Made by a program: the position numbers and the translations under genes | In this document: positions 46,168-57,471 of the stretch, in pieces | How the letters are laid out: every line of letters begins with the position of its first letter | Position numbering within the stretch: the first letter of the stretch is position 1 | Assembly (NCBI RefSeq): GCF_000001735.4 | Contig: NC_003074.8 | Location: forward strand, 9,734,101 to 9,798,100 | DNA length: 64,000 nt | Direction: 5' to 3' | DNA from: Arabidopsis thaliana | Taxonomy: Eukaryota; Streptophyta; Magnoliopsida; Brassicales; Brassicaceae | Notes under the pieces: model-generated | What the model was told of the DNA's origin: nothing | Database searches by the model: none | The model's input: the letters and a program-made list of their open reading frames with translations, nothing else

Positions 46168-47327
46168 AACCTTAAATAAAAAACTAATATCAGTAATGCT
46201 ACCGATTCTAGGTATCTATGTTTACTATATTTGCTATTTAATTTGTGTTTATTTTGGGATGTCATGATGTATCCTTTTGCTTCCCCTCTGCAACTTTTTG
46301 TGGATGTGAGAAGGTGGTGGCTTTTGTATCAGCTTTTTATTTTGTTCCATAGTGTTATGATGTATCACCCCAATCTCAGAAGTTTAAGATTACTTTCACA
46401 TATTGCTTGTAACATTTATTTAATATTAATGTTATTTTTTAGCTTCGTTTCTAATTCACCATCTAAATTTAGTCCAGTGGAGTTTGGTATATAAATTGAA
46501 GGGAACTGATTTAATGTCCAATTCTTTTTTAGGATTTGTAACATGCATCTTGGTTAAGCTTTTTTAATCGTTTATTAATATGCTAGTTGATATCTAAAAA
46601 GAATTAACAAGACTGTAAATTGATTAGTGTGCAAGCTTTTCTTTTTATAATAGCAAGTTGATCATTTATGAACGAAGAAAAGAAAACTAGAAAATGCTTC
46701 AACAAAAATATGAACGTATGAACTTTTAATTTCCTTAAAAGCTACAAACAAAAGAGAGTCTTATAAATAATTTCTTAGTGGAGTTCAAACCAACAGCTGA
46801 TACTACTTTGCCTTTGGTGGAAAGGCCACATTCTCTATATGATAATGCTACTAACTACGAAACCTAACTTTTAACAGTATAACAATAATTATCCATCAAT
46901 CACAATATGGATTGCGTATTAGAAAACTTATAAAATACATACTTATGTGTGAGCAAATTCTCTCCGTGAGCAAATTCTTAGTGTCGACTATTAACAAATA
47001 AATAAATAAATAGTTATATACAAATTTAATTTGAATGATATTTTTAATATTCCGATCGCTACAAGAAAAGAGTCATATTGCAACATAACTTCGCGAAGTT
47101 AAAATTAGACAGAATATTAAACTAAGAAAATTTATGACTATGAATGTAAAGCTCATAACTCGACTCGAATAATGGGGAGATAAATATTTGAGCATTTGAA
47201 GGTGGATTAAATCTACATATTTATGATTACGAAAGTCATGAGTATTGAGTAATGTGAGAGACATAGAGTGTCTTCACCGTCCATTTAGGCTCTCTCTCTT
47301 TAATCAAAATCTATGTCGCACGCGTAT
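46168..47327. other. Intergenic, 3' flank of the polygalacturonase gene
   Basis: The first few hundred bases are probably 3' UTR and flank. The 87-codon frame at 46231-46494 has no family resemblance. The rest is AT-rich. Confidence 0.5.
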
Positions 47328-47345
47328 GTCATATGTATATCTTTT

Positions 47346-47507
47346 TTTTTTTTTTTTCTTTTAAATCCAGGAAGTTTTGTGCCGAAGCCCGTAATCCCCT
47401 AGGTCCGAAACCACAATATGCAATATTAGTTTCGTTCCAAACGTCACGCGAACCGGCGATCTCTAAGTTTCGCCTAGGGTCTTTACCAATTGAGCTAACG
47501 ACACTTG
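47346..47507 (-). mobile_element. tRNA-derived SINE
   Basis: Read on the minus strand from 47507, the element starts with a tRNA-like head: a box A match TTAGCTCAATTGGTAAAG, and a box B-like GGTTCGCGTGACG about 35 nt further. It ends in a poly(A) tract, seen as the T-run at 47342-47356. An 18-bp target duplication gtcatatgtatatctttt occurs at 47328-47345 and 47508-47525. The size and structure fit Arabidopsis RathE/SB-type SINEs. It is not a functional tRNA, since no cloverleaf closes. Confidence 0.85.
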
Positions 47508-47525
47508 GTCATATGTATATCTTTT

Positions 47526-47785
47526 ATCAAAATCAATATCTCTTTTCCCTATTTTCCTTTTTCTTCCCTATATATTCCAAACATTATTATACATATATAC
47601 TTTTCTACTATTAATTAGTTAAAGACTTGGGTACATATAGTTTATAATTTAGGAGTTCACTTTTGAAACGCAACTTCTTATAACATGGAGGAACATATAT
47701 GATTATTTCTTCTATTCATAATGAAGAACTTTTTTTTACTTTCAACACGTATTATTGCAAGGAAATAAAACATGAAAGATTCTTA
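47526..47785. other. Short AT-rich spacer
   Basis: Nothing recognisable between the SINE target duplication and the next element. Confidence 0.5.
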
Positions 47786-49346
47786 GAGCATCTCCAATAG
47801 TGGCTAAATTGGATTCTCTCAAGTGGTTCTCTGAAAAAAAATGGTTCAAAAATAAATCAAAATAATGTATTATCAAGAGAGACAGCTCTCTTGAGAGATT
47901 TTTTGAGAAGGAAGAGAGGCGATAACGTGGCGCATTCTGATTGATCGAGTTTTAGAAGAAAAAAAAGAGAGAAAAAAACTTGTGAAAAAAGTCCAAACAG
48001 TTCTTCTTTCTCCGACTCATTCTCTCTCTCTTTGCCACAACAGGCGATGGCGATGGAGATCGATTTTCTCCGACGACGATTGAGGTTACAATTGAGAATC
48101 TTCTTCTCTGATCGTTTAGATTGATTTTGAATTTTGTAACTTGTTATGTAATTTAGTTTCTCTTTAGATTTTCTTCGGATCATTTTTTATAAAGAGATTC
48201 ATGAAATTAGCCTTGATGCCGTTTTTGTTAATCTGTCTGATCAATGTCTTGAATTGGAGTCTGATTTTGCGGTTGATTGACTCTAATTTTTGTTTTCGTT
48301 TATTTCCACTGAATTTGTGGTTAGTGATTGACTCTTAGTTGTACCTTCTTATCTTTTGGTTTTTTCTTGTATGTTAATATAGAAAGACTTGAACTTTGAT
48401 CATTTGCTTGATTACAGGTTGAGATCAGATAATTTAATTGGAAGATTTTAAGTTATGGATAACAGAGGTCAGAAACGATGGAGGTTGTGGAAGAGTTACA
48501 TGATGATAAGAGAGCTTGTAACTCTCAGGATTTCAGGCTAAAGACTTTTGATTATTGAGTACTTGGACGTTTGCTGAGCAGGTACGTTATACTTTCCACC
48601 AAATGACCTTATTCTTTACACCTAAAGAACGCAAGTTTTGATTTCATACTAACTATTGAATTTTCTAGTGTTTGCAAACACTTGAGAAAATATCCTGACA
48701 TGAGCCGGTAGCCTGCTTGAATGCTGGAGCAATTATGGCAGTGCTTTCGTTTATTGATTTCTTCTCAACAAGCATACAAGTTACTCATCCCAAATAAATA
48801 GCCTTGCTAAGACAGATGGTTTTAACATCGCATTTGCTTCAGAGAGTCGCAATTTCTACTGTGGTCAATATATGTAAGCAGCTTTTTTCTGAGTCTCTCT
48901 CGCCTTTCATGGATGTTGTTCCAATATTATGCACTCTTCTTCAATATGAGGATAGTTAGGTAAAATGATGCTCAACTCTTTTGCTGCTTTTTCTCACTGA
49001 ACTAATTTTCTTCAGTAAATTATTGATAGCATATATGTTTCCATTTGCAGCTGGTTGAGAATGTGGCTATTTGCTTGACAAAAATAGCAGACCAAGTTAG
49101 TGAGTGACCGGCAATGTTGGATCAATTAAGGAGAATAGTAGTGTTTTGAACTTGGAGATATTGAATGATTTGATTGCCTTGTTTGGGAAACTTGGTTAAT
49201 CCAATAATTTTTCTAAAAACCGCATTAGAGAGAACCTAGCATTGGACTGGAAAAAAAACTTACAAGCTTTCATTTCACAATTTTACAAAATTTATATTAA
49301 ACAATTGGTGAGAGCCCCCATGGAGTTCTCACCATTGGAGATGCTC
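47786..49346 (+). mobile_element. TIR transposon carrying a captured ubiquitin-ligase gene fragment
   Basis: The termini are inverted repeats of about 17 bp, gagcatctccaatagtg at the left and gagcatctccaatggtg read inward from the right, with one mismatch. TTA lies outside each end (47783-47785 and 49347-49349). A 3-bp TTA duplication and a GAGCATCTCC end fit the PIF/Harbinger group. No transposase is present. The interior carries pieces of a HECT E3 ligase gene of the UPL3/UPL4 type with introns still in place (separate entry). A related end fragment lies at 19918-20073. Confidence 0.8.
48455..49130 (+). pseudogene. Captured 5' fragment of a UPL4-like HECT ubiquitin ligase gene
   Basis: Translated blocks, in different frames, match the armadillo-like N-terminal region of plant UPL3/UPL4 as I remember it: MDNRGQKR then, after a one-base shift, EVVEELHDDKRACNSQDF at 48455-48540; VACLNAGAIMAVLSFIDFFS at about 48705-48770; RVAISTVVNICKQL and FMDVVPILCTLLQYEDS at 48842-48955; QLVENVAICLTKIADQVSE at about 49048-49110. 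Blocks are separated by intron-like DNA with AG acceptors, so genomic DNA rather than cDNA was captured. In-frame stops and frameshifts make it non-functional. The resemblance seems closer to UPL4 than UPL3, from memory only. Confidence 0.8.
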
Positions 49347-49349
49347 TTA

Positions 49350-49681
49350 AAGGTCCAAACATACTCTGGTTTCTGGTCTAAAGAAATGATTTACAGTTCT
49401 AAAGTTTCTGGTAATCGAAAAAGTTATATATACACACTATAAAAGATTTTGTTTTTTTGTCAAAGATAAAATATTTATTTTATTATTTCATCAAATATCA
49501 AAAAAGTTATATATACACACTTTGATAAAATATCAAAGATAATTTATTTTTTTAAATATATATTTTTGAAACACTTAGTTTGAGTCTTTCCAACCTATTT
49601 ATCTATACTTGCTTTTTTTTTTAAGGAGTTTTTCACGTGGAATCTAAGCCCATATTGTATAATGGGTTTTTCACGTTGAAT
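49350..49681. other. AT-rich spacer between two mobile elements
   Basis: Contains a repeated acaaaaaagttatatatacacac-like motif near 49418 and 49498. The flank at 49620-49690 carries two copies of a gttttttcacgt-gaatctaagtcca motif. No gene. Confidence 0.5.
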
Positions 49682-49844
49682 CTAAGTCCAAACAATTTTT
49701 TTTTTTTTTTTTTTTTTTGCTAAGCTTGTAAATATCATTAGAAATGAAAGTGAAGGAATTACAGAAGCAACACCTAAAGAAGAGTAATCTTGGAAAAAAA
49801 AAGAGTAAAAAACAAGATTACAATAAGGCTAAAGTGAGATACAA

Positions 49845-52800
49845 TTATCTAATCCAAAGGAGCAAGAGCGGACGCCAACGCTTCTTATGACGTCTTCCGG
49901 AAATGATGTTGCGGACTTGACGATCAACGAGCTTGAAGGTTCCAGAGGCAGTGATCCAAAGGTTGTTGTGAAGGTAGTTATTACGCTGATGCCAAATATG
50001 ATAAGATACGGCTTGAGAAACCACCTTGCGAAGCAGAGAGGGGGCGGAAGAGGTTGAATGGCGAGTCCAAGAAAGCAGCTCGGCCCAAGTTAGCAGCTGC
50101 CGATGAGATGGCGAAAGTCTTCGAAAAACCTGAGTCCAAATTGACGCAGCAAACTCGCAAGTCAAAAGAAGATGGTCCCGTGATTCCGGTAGAGTAGAGC
50201 AAAGACAACAACTAGCATCAGAAATAACTCCCCATGAAAGCAGGCGTTGCCTAGTCGGGAGGCGATTAAGAGTAGTAAGCCACATGTTGAAAGCATGTTT
50301 TGGGACTGCACCCTTAAACCAAACAGAGCTTGCCCACCGTTTAATCTCCTCCCTAGGCCTCAGCGATTCCCAAGTCTTGGAAGAGGAAAGATCCAAACAC
50401 TCAGAATCGTCAACAACCCAAGCATAGTTATCCTTCTCAAGGGTTGAGCTTGGAAGGTTAATAGTGATCAGATGAGAGTGGAAGATTAGAGCATTGTCTG
50501 ATCTTGGAGGCGGGATAATCCAACCTATATCACCACAAGCATCACTAACCTTTGAAGCAGCTGGGATACACAAAGAGGAAGGCCCCGCTTTTCCTAAGAA
50601 CTTGATTAATTGAACACAAGGGGTCCAGTTGTCGTACCAAAAGGAAATCATTTGACCATTTTCAACTCTTGCCTTTAGGAACCTTTCACCAAGAGGTCTT
50701 AACCGAAGCAGCGTCCTCCAGGTCCAAGGGTCCCGGGGGCTCTCCTCTAGTTCCCAAAACGACTTATTTTTAATATGGTGAAATTTATGTCAATTCGCCC
50801 AAAGCACGTCATTATCTGCAAATAAGGGCCAAATAAAGCGAAGATAAAAAGTTTTGTTCCATGGCGTGAACCTGCGTAAGCCAACACCACCTTCATTCTT
50901 TGGTAAACAGACACCTGACCATGCAATCTTTGCTCCCTTACTAGCATCAATGCTGCCAGACCACAAAAATCTAGAACAAAGAGACTCAATCTTTTTCACG
51001 CAGCCAAGAAGAAGAACAAAAGTCGACATCCAGAAGTTGACAAGACCCGTAATGACAGAGGTGATCAGCTGAACCCGACCAGCAAAAGAAAGGCTCTTAA
51101 CCGCCCAGGATCTAAACCTTTTAACAAGCTCATACTCTGAAATTTTAAGTTTCCTACTCATCAGCGGGAGCCCAAGATAACGAATTGGCAAAGTGCTGAT
51201 TGGGAAGCCGTAGTGCGAAATGGCAAGAGCCTCAACCTCATCAGTTCCAGCCAGATACAAATTTGTCTTATCTTTGTTCACATGCAGCCCCGACCAAGAG
51301 GCGAAGTCATCAAGAGCTTCACTGATCCCATGTAGAGAGGAGCTTCCCCCATCGAAAAAAACCATAACATCATCTGCAAACATTAGGTGAGAGATTGAGA
51401 GATCAGCGGTTTTAGGATGGTAGTGGATATAACCCGCATCAAACCTAGCTTTCAGCAAGCTAGAGAACACCTCCATCGCAAGAACAAATAAGTACGGCGA
51501 TAAAGGATCACCTTGTCTCAACCCTTTGTTACTTTTAAAAAACCCACTGCTAGAACCATTAACCATGACTGAAAAATAGGGCGTTGAAATGCACTGATTG
51601 ATCCAGCAAACAAACTTTTCAGGGACTGCGAGAGCACGGAAGGCTGAGATGATGAAATCCCATCTGACGCTATCAAACGCTTTCCGAAGATCCACTTTAA
51701 GCATACCCCGAGAGCTGATATTTTTAGTGTTGTAACCATGCACAATTTCAGTAGCTAACAAGACGTTTTCCGAAAGTAAACGACCAGGAAGGAACGCAGA
51801 CTGAGACGGAGAAATCACCTCATTTAAAAGCTTCTTTAGCCTAGAAGTCAGCAGCTTAGCTATCACTTTATACAAAGTGTTTAAGCAAGAGATTGGCCTA
51901 AAGTCAGTCATCTTTGAAGAGTTTGTGATTTTTGGAATAAGGACCAAAGTTGTTGCGTTCCACTGCTTCAATAACTGACCTGAACGAAAAAATTCTTGGA
52001 CTGCTTCAGTCACCTCTGGACCCACAACAAACCAAACACCTTTAAAGAACTCAGAGGAATAGCCGTCAGGGCCGCTAGCTTTGTTCCTGGGCAAAGAGAA
52101 GAAAGCCTCTTGAATATCAAGATCCGAGAAACTCCTTTCCAAGTCATTAATCTGATCCACAGAACATCTGAAAGAAAGAAGCAGATTCATATCACTCTGT
52201 GCCAAAGAGTTCTCGCCCTCTACACCACATAGGAGGGATTCAAAAAAATTACAGCTATGCTCCTTTATGCCCTCCTTTATGCCCTGCTGGGTCTCAATCC
52301 TTTCACCAAAATCATCAATCAAGAAATTTATTGTATTAATCGATTTACGCATGTCAGCCATCTTATGAAAGTAAGCAGTATTATTATCACCCTCATATAA
52401 CCAAGAGATACTTGACTTCTGGCAGAAAAAACTCTCCTCAGCCTTAGCAAGAATTTGCCATTTTCTGGTGGCCTCCAACTCAAGTGTAGCATGAACAACA
52501 GAAGGGTTGGTAAGAGTAATCCTTTGACGGTGGAGCACAATAGCATGGGCCTCAGAGACCCTTTTCTCAATATCAGAGTAGTTCTCTCTACTAAAACAAC
52601 AAATAGGGAGCTTAAGGTGCTTAAGCTTTTTGGAGACCCTGTACATCGCAGAACCAGAGACATTGCAAGAGTACCAATTCTCACGAATCAGCTGCAAGAA
52701 ATCCGGGTTATGTAAGAAATAGTTGAAGAACCGAAAAGGTCGCTTTGCTTTCAAGACCGCTGGATCTAACACCACCTCACAAGAGCTGTGGTCAGAGAAA

Positions 52801-53471
52801 TCTGGCTCACCGAAGTTCGCGTAAGCGGATGGGAAGAGAGTGTTCCAATGATCATTGACCAAAATTCTATCTATCTTTTTTGCCAAAGGTCTAGAGCTGC
52901 ACTTATTCCACCAAGTGTAAGAACTACCTTTGTAGACGAGGTCATACAAATCAGAATCAAGCAAGCAACTTCTGAACGCACGAATCTTCCTGCCAATATT
53001 TGCATTGATAGCACTTTCCGGATTTAAGATTTGATTAAAGTCGCCAAGAACAATCCACGACCTGCCAACAACAACCGGAGATAAGGCAAGCTGAACCAAC
53101 TCATTCCAAAGCTCTTTTCTGGTACCCTCCTCATTTGAAGCGTAAACAATAGACACCACAAACCAAGAAGGAGAATCAGGAAGAAGAAGCTCACATGTGA
53201 TCATTTGCAGGGACCTACCAATAACAACTACCTTCACACTTGGATCCCACAAAACCCATATTTTTCCCAAAACAGAGAATTCATAATTCTCAACAAAAGA
53301 CCAGCCAGGCAAAAGGTTAGAGATGAACTTCTTCTCCTTAGGCTGCTTTACATGTGTCTCAATGAGACCTCCAAAAAGTGGTTTATTCAAAAGAAACCAT
53401 TTCTTAAAACCGCGGCGGTGACTGGAAATATTAAATCCGCGAACATTCCAACAAAAGAGCTTAGTACACAT
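49845..53471 (-). pseudogene. LINE ORF2 (endonuclease, reverse transcriptase, zf-RVT) with one in-frame stop
   Basis: The frame runs 53471-49845, about 1209 codons, broken by a single TGA at 50792-50790. An APE-type endonuclease comes first (CWNVRGFN, GDFNQILNP, SDHSSCEV). Reverse transcriptase follows, with LVLIPKI, DFRPISCLN, QSAFLPGR, KAFDSVRW, GLRQGDPLSPYLF and the catalytic FADD. The C-terminal zf-RVT domain (KHAFNMWLTTLNRLPTRQRL, then CCLC) lies after the stop. The frame before and after the stop is the same, and no frameshift is evident. The start lies 2 nt after the ORF1 stop. Confidence 0.93.
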
Positions 53472-53473
53472 AC

Positions 53474-53876
53474 TTAAGCTTTGGTTTTGAGGCCCTTGCC
53501 TCGTAGATTCCTCTTCTGACGCTTAGACAAAACCTTGATGAAAGCCTCTTCTTCAGTGTCAGTAGATAACACGTCAGAGGAATCATCCTCAACTGCACAA
53601 ACTGTGCCTGAACAAATGCCAACCTCCTCATTTTCAGTTGCATTATCAATGATTACAGCAAACTGTCCAACACTTGAATCTCCTTTCTGGACCTTATCCA
53701 AACCGAGAGAGATCCCATTGGTCTGAACTGAAATAGACCCAAAAACACTATCTTCAACCTTAAGAGACTTGGACTTAGCCACATTCTTCACAGACCAAAC
53801 TAAGCCACCATCTTCCTTTCCTTTGACAGGGAGCCGAGTTTGAGTCTCTTGACCCAGAGAAGCTTCACAGACCAAA
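53474..53876 (-). pseudogene. LINE ORF1 C-terminal remnant
   Basis: An acidic, Ser/Thr-rich tail of about 133 codons ends in a basic stretch KRQKRNLRGKGLKTKA and a TAA. It lies directly against the right target duplication, so the 5' part was never copied at this site. No RNA-binding motif is left. Confidence 0.8.
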
Positions 53877-53890
53877 CTAAGTCCAAATAA

Positions 53891-54753
53891 TAAAATCAGT
53901 AATTTATCAAATTGAACTTTTTTTCTCCATCTTATACTTATTATTTATTGTAAATTATGAGAATTATTAAACAGACGTATGGGCTTAGGTTCCTTCGGAC
54001 AGACGATATTTCTTTCTCGACACTTCCTTCTTCTTCTCCATGTTTTTGATGAACACCTTTAATGATCTTTTTTGCGTAGAATCCTGGCGAACGGCTATAA
54101 TTGTATAATCGTTGGAGATCTCCTAATAAATCACAGTATCTGAGATTCGAATTCCAAATCCCTAGGTGTATTAATGAACATTTGGTCAACCAAACCAATG
54201 TACCACCAAAGGGGCTTACACGAACTTTACTTTTCTTTAGGAAGAAAAATAAAAGTCAGTTCAAAAAAATACATTGTCCGTTTATAATGGGCTTTTAACG
54301 TTAAAGCCAAGCCCATAATGATACATGACAGCCCATTCATTTTAGTACTCTAATTTGGGGTGAATAATCCGTCCCGCGTTAAAAAACACAGAATCAAAAT
54401 TACTTCATATCTTCTTCACGTGAGAGTCACGTGTTCGGTAAAAGTGGTTGAAAGTTGAAACCCATTGGGGAACAAAAACCTAAAGGAGTCTCATTTCTGC
54501 TGGGTCGAGAAATCGCTGATAGAGAGTAGAGAGACACACGCAGGTACGTGAATCTTCGCGACTTCGATCTCTTTGTGTATCAAATCAATCCGTTCTTGTT
54601 AAAGTTTTCATTTTTAATCTTCCAATTTCAATCTGGGTCTACTTAAATCAATCGAAATCTCAATTTCAAGCTGATTCTTATAAAGTTTCGATTTTTCTTG
54701 CTGTTTTAGATTTTGAGCTGCGTGCTCTGTTTTAAGCTTGAAGGAGGAAAAAC
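53891..54753 (+). promoter_or_regulatory. Promoter and leader region of eRF1-3
   Basis: Three site II-type boxes (aatgggc near 54287, agccca near 54309 and 54330) lie about 450 bp before the start codon. A CAG-GTACGTG at 54541 looks like a leader-intron donor; an intron in the 5' UTR is common for plant eRF1 genes. An 85-codon minus-strand frame at 53941-54198 has no known family and is probably chance. Confidence 0.5.
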
Positions 54754-56061
54754 ATGGCAGACCAAGAATCAGATAAGAACATTGAGATTTGGAAGATTAA
54801 GAAGCTAATCAAAGGACTTGAAACCGCAAGAGGTAATGGAACAAGTATGATCTCTCTTATAATGCCTCCTAGAGATCAAGTAGCTCGTGTCACTAAGATG
54901 CTTGCTGATGAATACGGAACCGCCTCAAACATCAAGAGTCGAGTGAATCGTCAATCTGTTTTATCTGCCATTACTTCTGCTCAACAAAGATTGAAGCTTT
55001 ACAACAAAGTTCCTCCGAATGGTCTTGTTCTCTATACTGGAACCATTGTTACTGATGATGGTAAAGAGAAGAAAGTGACGATTGATTTCGAGCCTTTTAA
55101 ACCGATTAATGCTTCGTTGTATTTGTGTGACAATAAGTTCCACACCGAGCCTTTGAATGAGCTTTTGGAGTCTGATGATAAGTTTGGTTTCATTGTTATG
55201 GATGGAAATGGAACTTTGTTTGGTACTTTGAGTGGGAATACAAGAGAGGTTCTTCATAAGTTCACTGTCGATCTTCCGAAAAAGCACGGAAGAGGAGGAC
55301 AATCTGCGTTGCGATTTGCTCGTCTTAGGATGGAGAAGAGACATAACTATGTGAGGAAAACCGCGGAGCTTGCCACTCAGTTTTACATTAATCCAGCTAC
55401 GAGTCAGCCTAATGTCTCTGGTCTTATACTTGCTGGTTCAGCGGATTTTAAGACCGAGCTAAGTCAATCAGAACTGTTTGATCCTCGTCTTCAAGCTAAG
55501 ATATTGAATGTGGTTGATGTTTCTTACGGAGGAGAGAATGGTTTCAACCAAGCAATTGAGCTGTCTGCTGAGATTCTATCTAATGTGAAGTTCATACAAG
55601 AAAAGAAATTGATTGGGAAGTACTTTGAGGAGATTAGTCAAGACACTGGGAAATATGTTTTCGGTGTTGAAGATACTTTAAAGGCTCTGGAAATGGGTGC
55701 TGTTGAGACTCTTATAGTGTGGGAGAATCTAGATATTAATAGGTATGAGTTAAAGAACAACACGACCGGAGAAATCGTGATTAAGCATTTGGGAAAGGAT
55801 CAAGAGAACAACCAAAGCAATTTCCATGATGCAGAGACTAATGCAGAGTTAGAAGTTCAGGAGAAGATGCCTCTGCTTGAATGGTTTGCTAACGAATATA
55901 AACGTTTTGGTTGTACACTTGAGTTTGTGACTAACAAGTCCCAAGAAGGATCACAATTTTGCAGAGGCTTTGGCGGTATTGGTGGATTGTTGCGGTACCA
56001 GCTTGATATGAGGACATTCGATGAATTATCCGATGGTGAAGTTTATGAAGACTCAGATTAA
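54754..56061 (+). CDS. ERF1-3: Eukaryotic peptide chain release factor 1, isoform 3, 435 aa
   Basis: A single coding exon. The N domain holds the stop-codon recognition motif TASNIKS (NIKS at residues 59-62) and the YLCDNKF segment corresponding to the YxCxxxF motif near 124-130. The M domain carries the universally conserved [14 protein letters not shown] loop with GGQ at 181-183, which triggers peptidyl-tRNA hydrolysis. The C domain binds eRF3 and ends in an acidic tail ([11 protein letters not shown]). The 435-residue length matches plant eRF1. It recognises all three stop codons in the ribosomal A site in the cytosol. From gene order this is At3g26618. Confidence 0.97.
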   Translation: MADQESDKNIEIWKIKKLIKGLETARGNGTSMISLIMPPRDQVARVTKMLADEYGTASNIKSRVNRQSVLSAITSAQQRLKLYNKVPPNGLVLYTGTIVTDDGKEKKVTIDFEPFKPINASLYLCDNKFHTEPLNELLESDDKFGFIVMDGNGTLFGTLSGNTREVLHKFTVDLPKKHGRGGQSALRFARLRMEKRHNYVRKTAELATQFYINPATSQPNVSGLILAGSADFKTELSQSELFDPRLQAKILNVVDVSYGGENGFNQAIELSAEILSNVKFIQEKKLIGKYFEEISQDTGKYVFGVEDTLKALEMGAVETLIVWENLDINRYELKNNTTGEIVIKHLGKDQENNQSNFHDAETNAELEVQEKMPLLEWFANEYKRFGCTLEFVTNKSQEGSQFCRGFGGIGGLLRYQLDMRTFDELSDGEVYEDSD

Positions 56062-56527
56062 GTAAGAGAAAATGTGGTTTAAGATCTGAAGAAGGATTTG
56101 AAGTTTGGGGAAAAAAAGAAAGACTATGAACTTTTGTTTGATATACTTTGTCTCTCTCTATTATCTTCTGTTGCCGCTTTTAAGTTTTTCTGAAACAGTT
56201 ATGTTAAAATGTATGAGAAATTTGAGCTTCATTATACTCTATTTTGAAGACATTTCTTATTGCCTATTTGAGAATTAGCTAAACATTAATATTGCCTTAA
56301 CAGTAATGTTAACGGTAATATAAAGTCTAATTAGTCTAAGTGAGAATCAACATAAATAGTCTTACCTTAAGTAAATGTTCTCAAATTTCAGAAACTGGAA
56401 ACTAGCCGTTTGATTATTGGAAAAGAAAGGAAACGAAAAGGAATACAAATAGCTAAATCTTTGTGTAAGATTTCACAATCTCTTCTTTTGTGTTATTTGT
56501 TTATATTTGTGTCTGAGAAAATCTGAG
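56062..56527. other. eRF1-3 3' flank and LBD23 upstream region
   Basis: The left 200 bp are the eRF1-3 3' UTR. From about 56283 the sequence belongs to the inverted block shared with LBD24 (starting tattgccttaacagtaatg and read in reverse up to about 63757). Confidence 0.6.
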
Positions 56528-57012
56528 ATGAATCCAAAAAGATGTGCAGCTTGCAAGTATCTGAGAAGAAGATGTCCAAAAGATTGCGTATTCTCACCAT
56601 ATTTCCCTCCAAACGATCCTCAAAAATTTGCATGTGTCCACAGAATCTATGGTGCTGGAAACGTTTCCAAAATGCTTCAGGTATATATATCTATACACAT
56701 CTTTGTGTATCTTCTTCTAATATCCTATTTAAGATCACACTTTATGCATATATATAAGTAAGTGTATTCATGGTTGGATTTTGGTGATCTTTTTGACAGC
56801 AACTTCCTGATCAGACAAGAGCTGAAGCAGTGGAATCTTTGTGCTTTGAAGCAAAATGCAGAGTAGATGATCCTGTTTATGGTTGTGTTGGCATTATTCA
56901 TTTACTTAAAACTCAGATTCAGAAAACTCAGAATGAATTAGCCAAAACTCAAGCTGAGATTGCTGTTGCTCAAACCAAACTTAGCCAAACCCATATTTCT
57001 GATTTTATGTAA
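56528..57012 (+). CDS. LBD23: LOB-domain protein 23, 121 aa
   Basis: There are two coding exons: 56528-56680 and 56800-57012. The ATG is chosen because the cysteine block begins right after it (MNPKRCAACKYLRRRCPKDC), matching CX2CX6CX3C. The GAS-like region reads VHRIYGAGNVSKMLQ and is followed by a coiled, leucine-spaced helix (IIHLLKTQIQKTQNELAKTQ) typical of class I LBD proteins. LBD proteins are plant-specific DNA-binding regulators of organ boundaries and lateral organ development. This one is short: the C-terminal activation region beyond the coil is almost absent. The role of LBD23 itself is not known to me. It differs from LBD24 at only a few residues (QTHISDF versus QTQNSDF at the end). 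Confidence 0.95.
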
Positions 57013-57139
57013 TATCTCTCAGTTTCAACAATAAATTCTCCTCTGCATTTTCGTTTCCGATTGCTTCTACTTATAAGATAGTGATCTTCTTTAACTTTAA
57101 CTATATCAGACTCATAATCAAGAGGCCATTAGCTATACT

Positions 57140-57240
57140 AAAAAAGTGTTTCATAAAACACAAATGTAAACAAGTTCGAATCGAGTTTATTATTATCACA
57201 AATCCATAACTAAAGGGTGACAATTATACAGTCTTGAGTC
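57140..57240 (-). pseudogene. Remnant of the GAPA 3' end attached to the LBD23 copy
   Basis: On the minus strand this contains acaagtttgaa-like, aatccata and ctgtataattgt blocks that line up with the GAPA 3' UTR and flank at about 62825-62900. It shows that the inverted duplication included the GAPA terminus. Confidence 0.7.
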
Positions 57241-57471
57241 TCTTGGCCGATATTTTGAGAATCATAATGTAAAAAGATAAATGAATCTGTTTACAAAATA
57301 CATGACACTATTACAAATCGAATTTACTATTTTCCCTGCTTAAGCTCCCATTCCTTTTACAAGTACATGACATTACACTACTTTTGAAGGAGCTTTTCTT
57401 GTATAGTTACAAAGATGATCAATGAATCTGTTTAATAGACGAAAATATATATGTCAAGAGACACTGAACCT
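57241..57471. other. Spacer before the second PPR gene's 3' end
   Basis: AT-rich, probably 3' UTR of the minus-strand PPR gene. Nothing else is seen. Confidence 0.5.

Larger units (their letters stand above)
49696..53876 (-). mobile_element. LINE (non-LTR retrotransposon), 5'-truncated within ORF1
   Basis: Target-site duplications ctaagtccaaacaa (49682-49695) and ctaagtccaaataa (53877-53890) differ at one base of 14. The T-run at the left end is the poly(A) tail of a minus-strand element about 4.2 kb long. It contains the last 133 codons of ORF1, then ORF2. The missing 5' part of ORF1, where zinc knuckles would be expected, shows it was truncated on insertion, as is usual for LINEs. Confidence 0.93.
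56283..57240 (+). repeat. Left arm of the LBD23/LBD24 inverted duplication
   Basis: This arm matches the reverse complement of about 62830-63757. Matched blocks cover the promoter, both exons, the intron, the 3' UTR and, at 57140-57240, a stretch corresponding to the GAPA 3' UTR and flank read on the minus strand. Differences are scattered substitutions and short indels, for example in the intron and near 57060-57100. Confidence 0.92.

Noticed and set aside
46231-46494. 87-codon plus-strand frame after the polygalacturonase stop
   Set aside because: Composition and position fit 3' UTR and flank; no start context or family.
47430-47507. tRNA gene on the minus strand
   Set aside because: Box A is good but box B is imperfect, no acceptor or anticodon stem closes, and the unit has a poly(A) tail and target duplications. 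It is the head of a SINE.
53941-54198. 85-codon minus-strand frame as a gene next to eRF1-3
   Set aside because: No recognisable family and no splice or promoter support. It overlaps the probable eRF1-3 promoter region.
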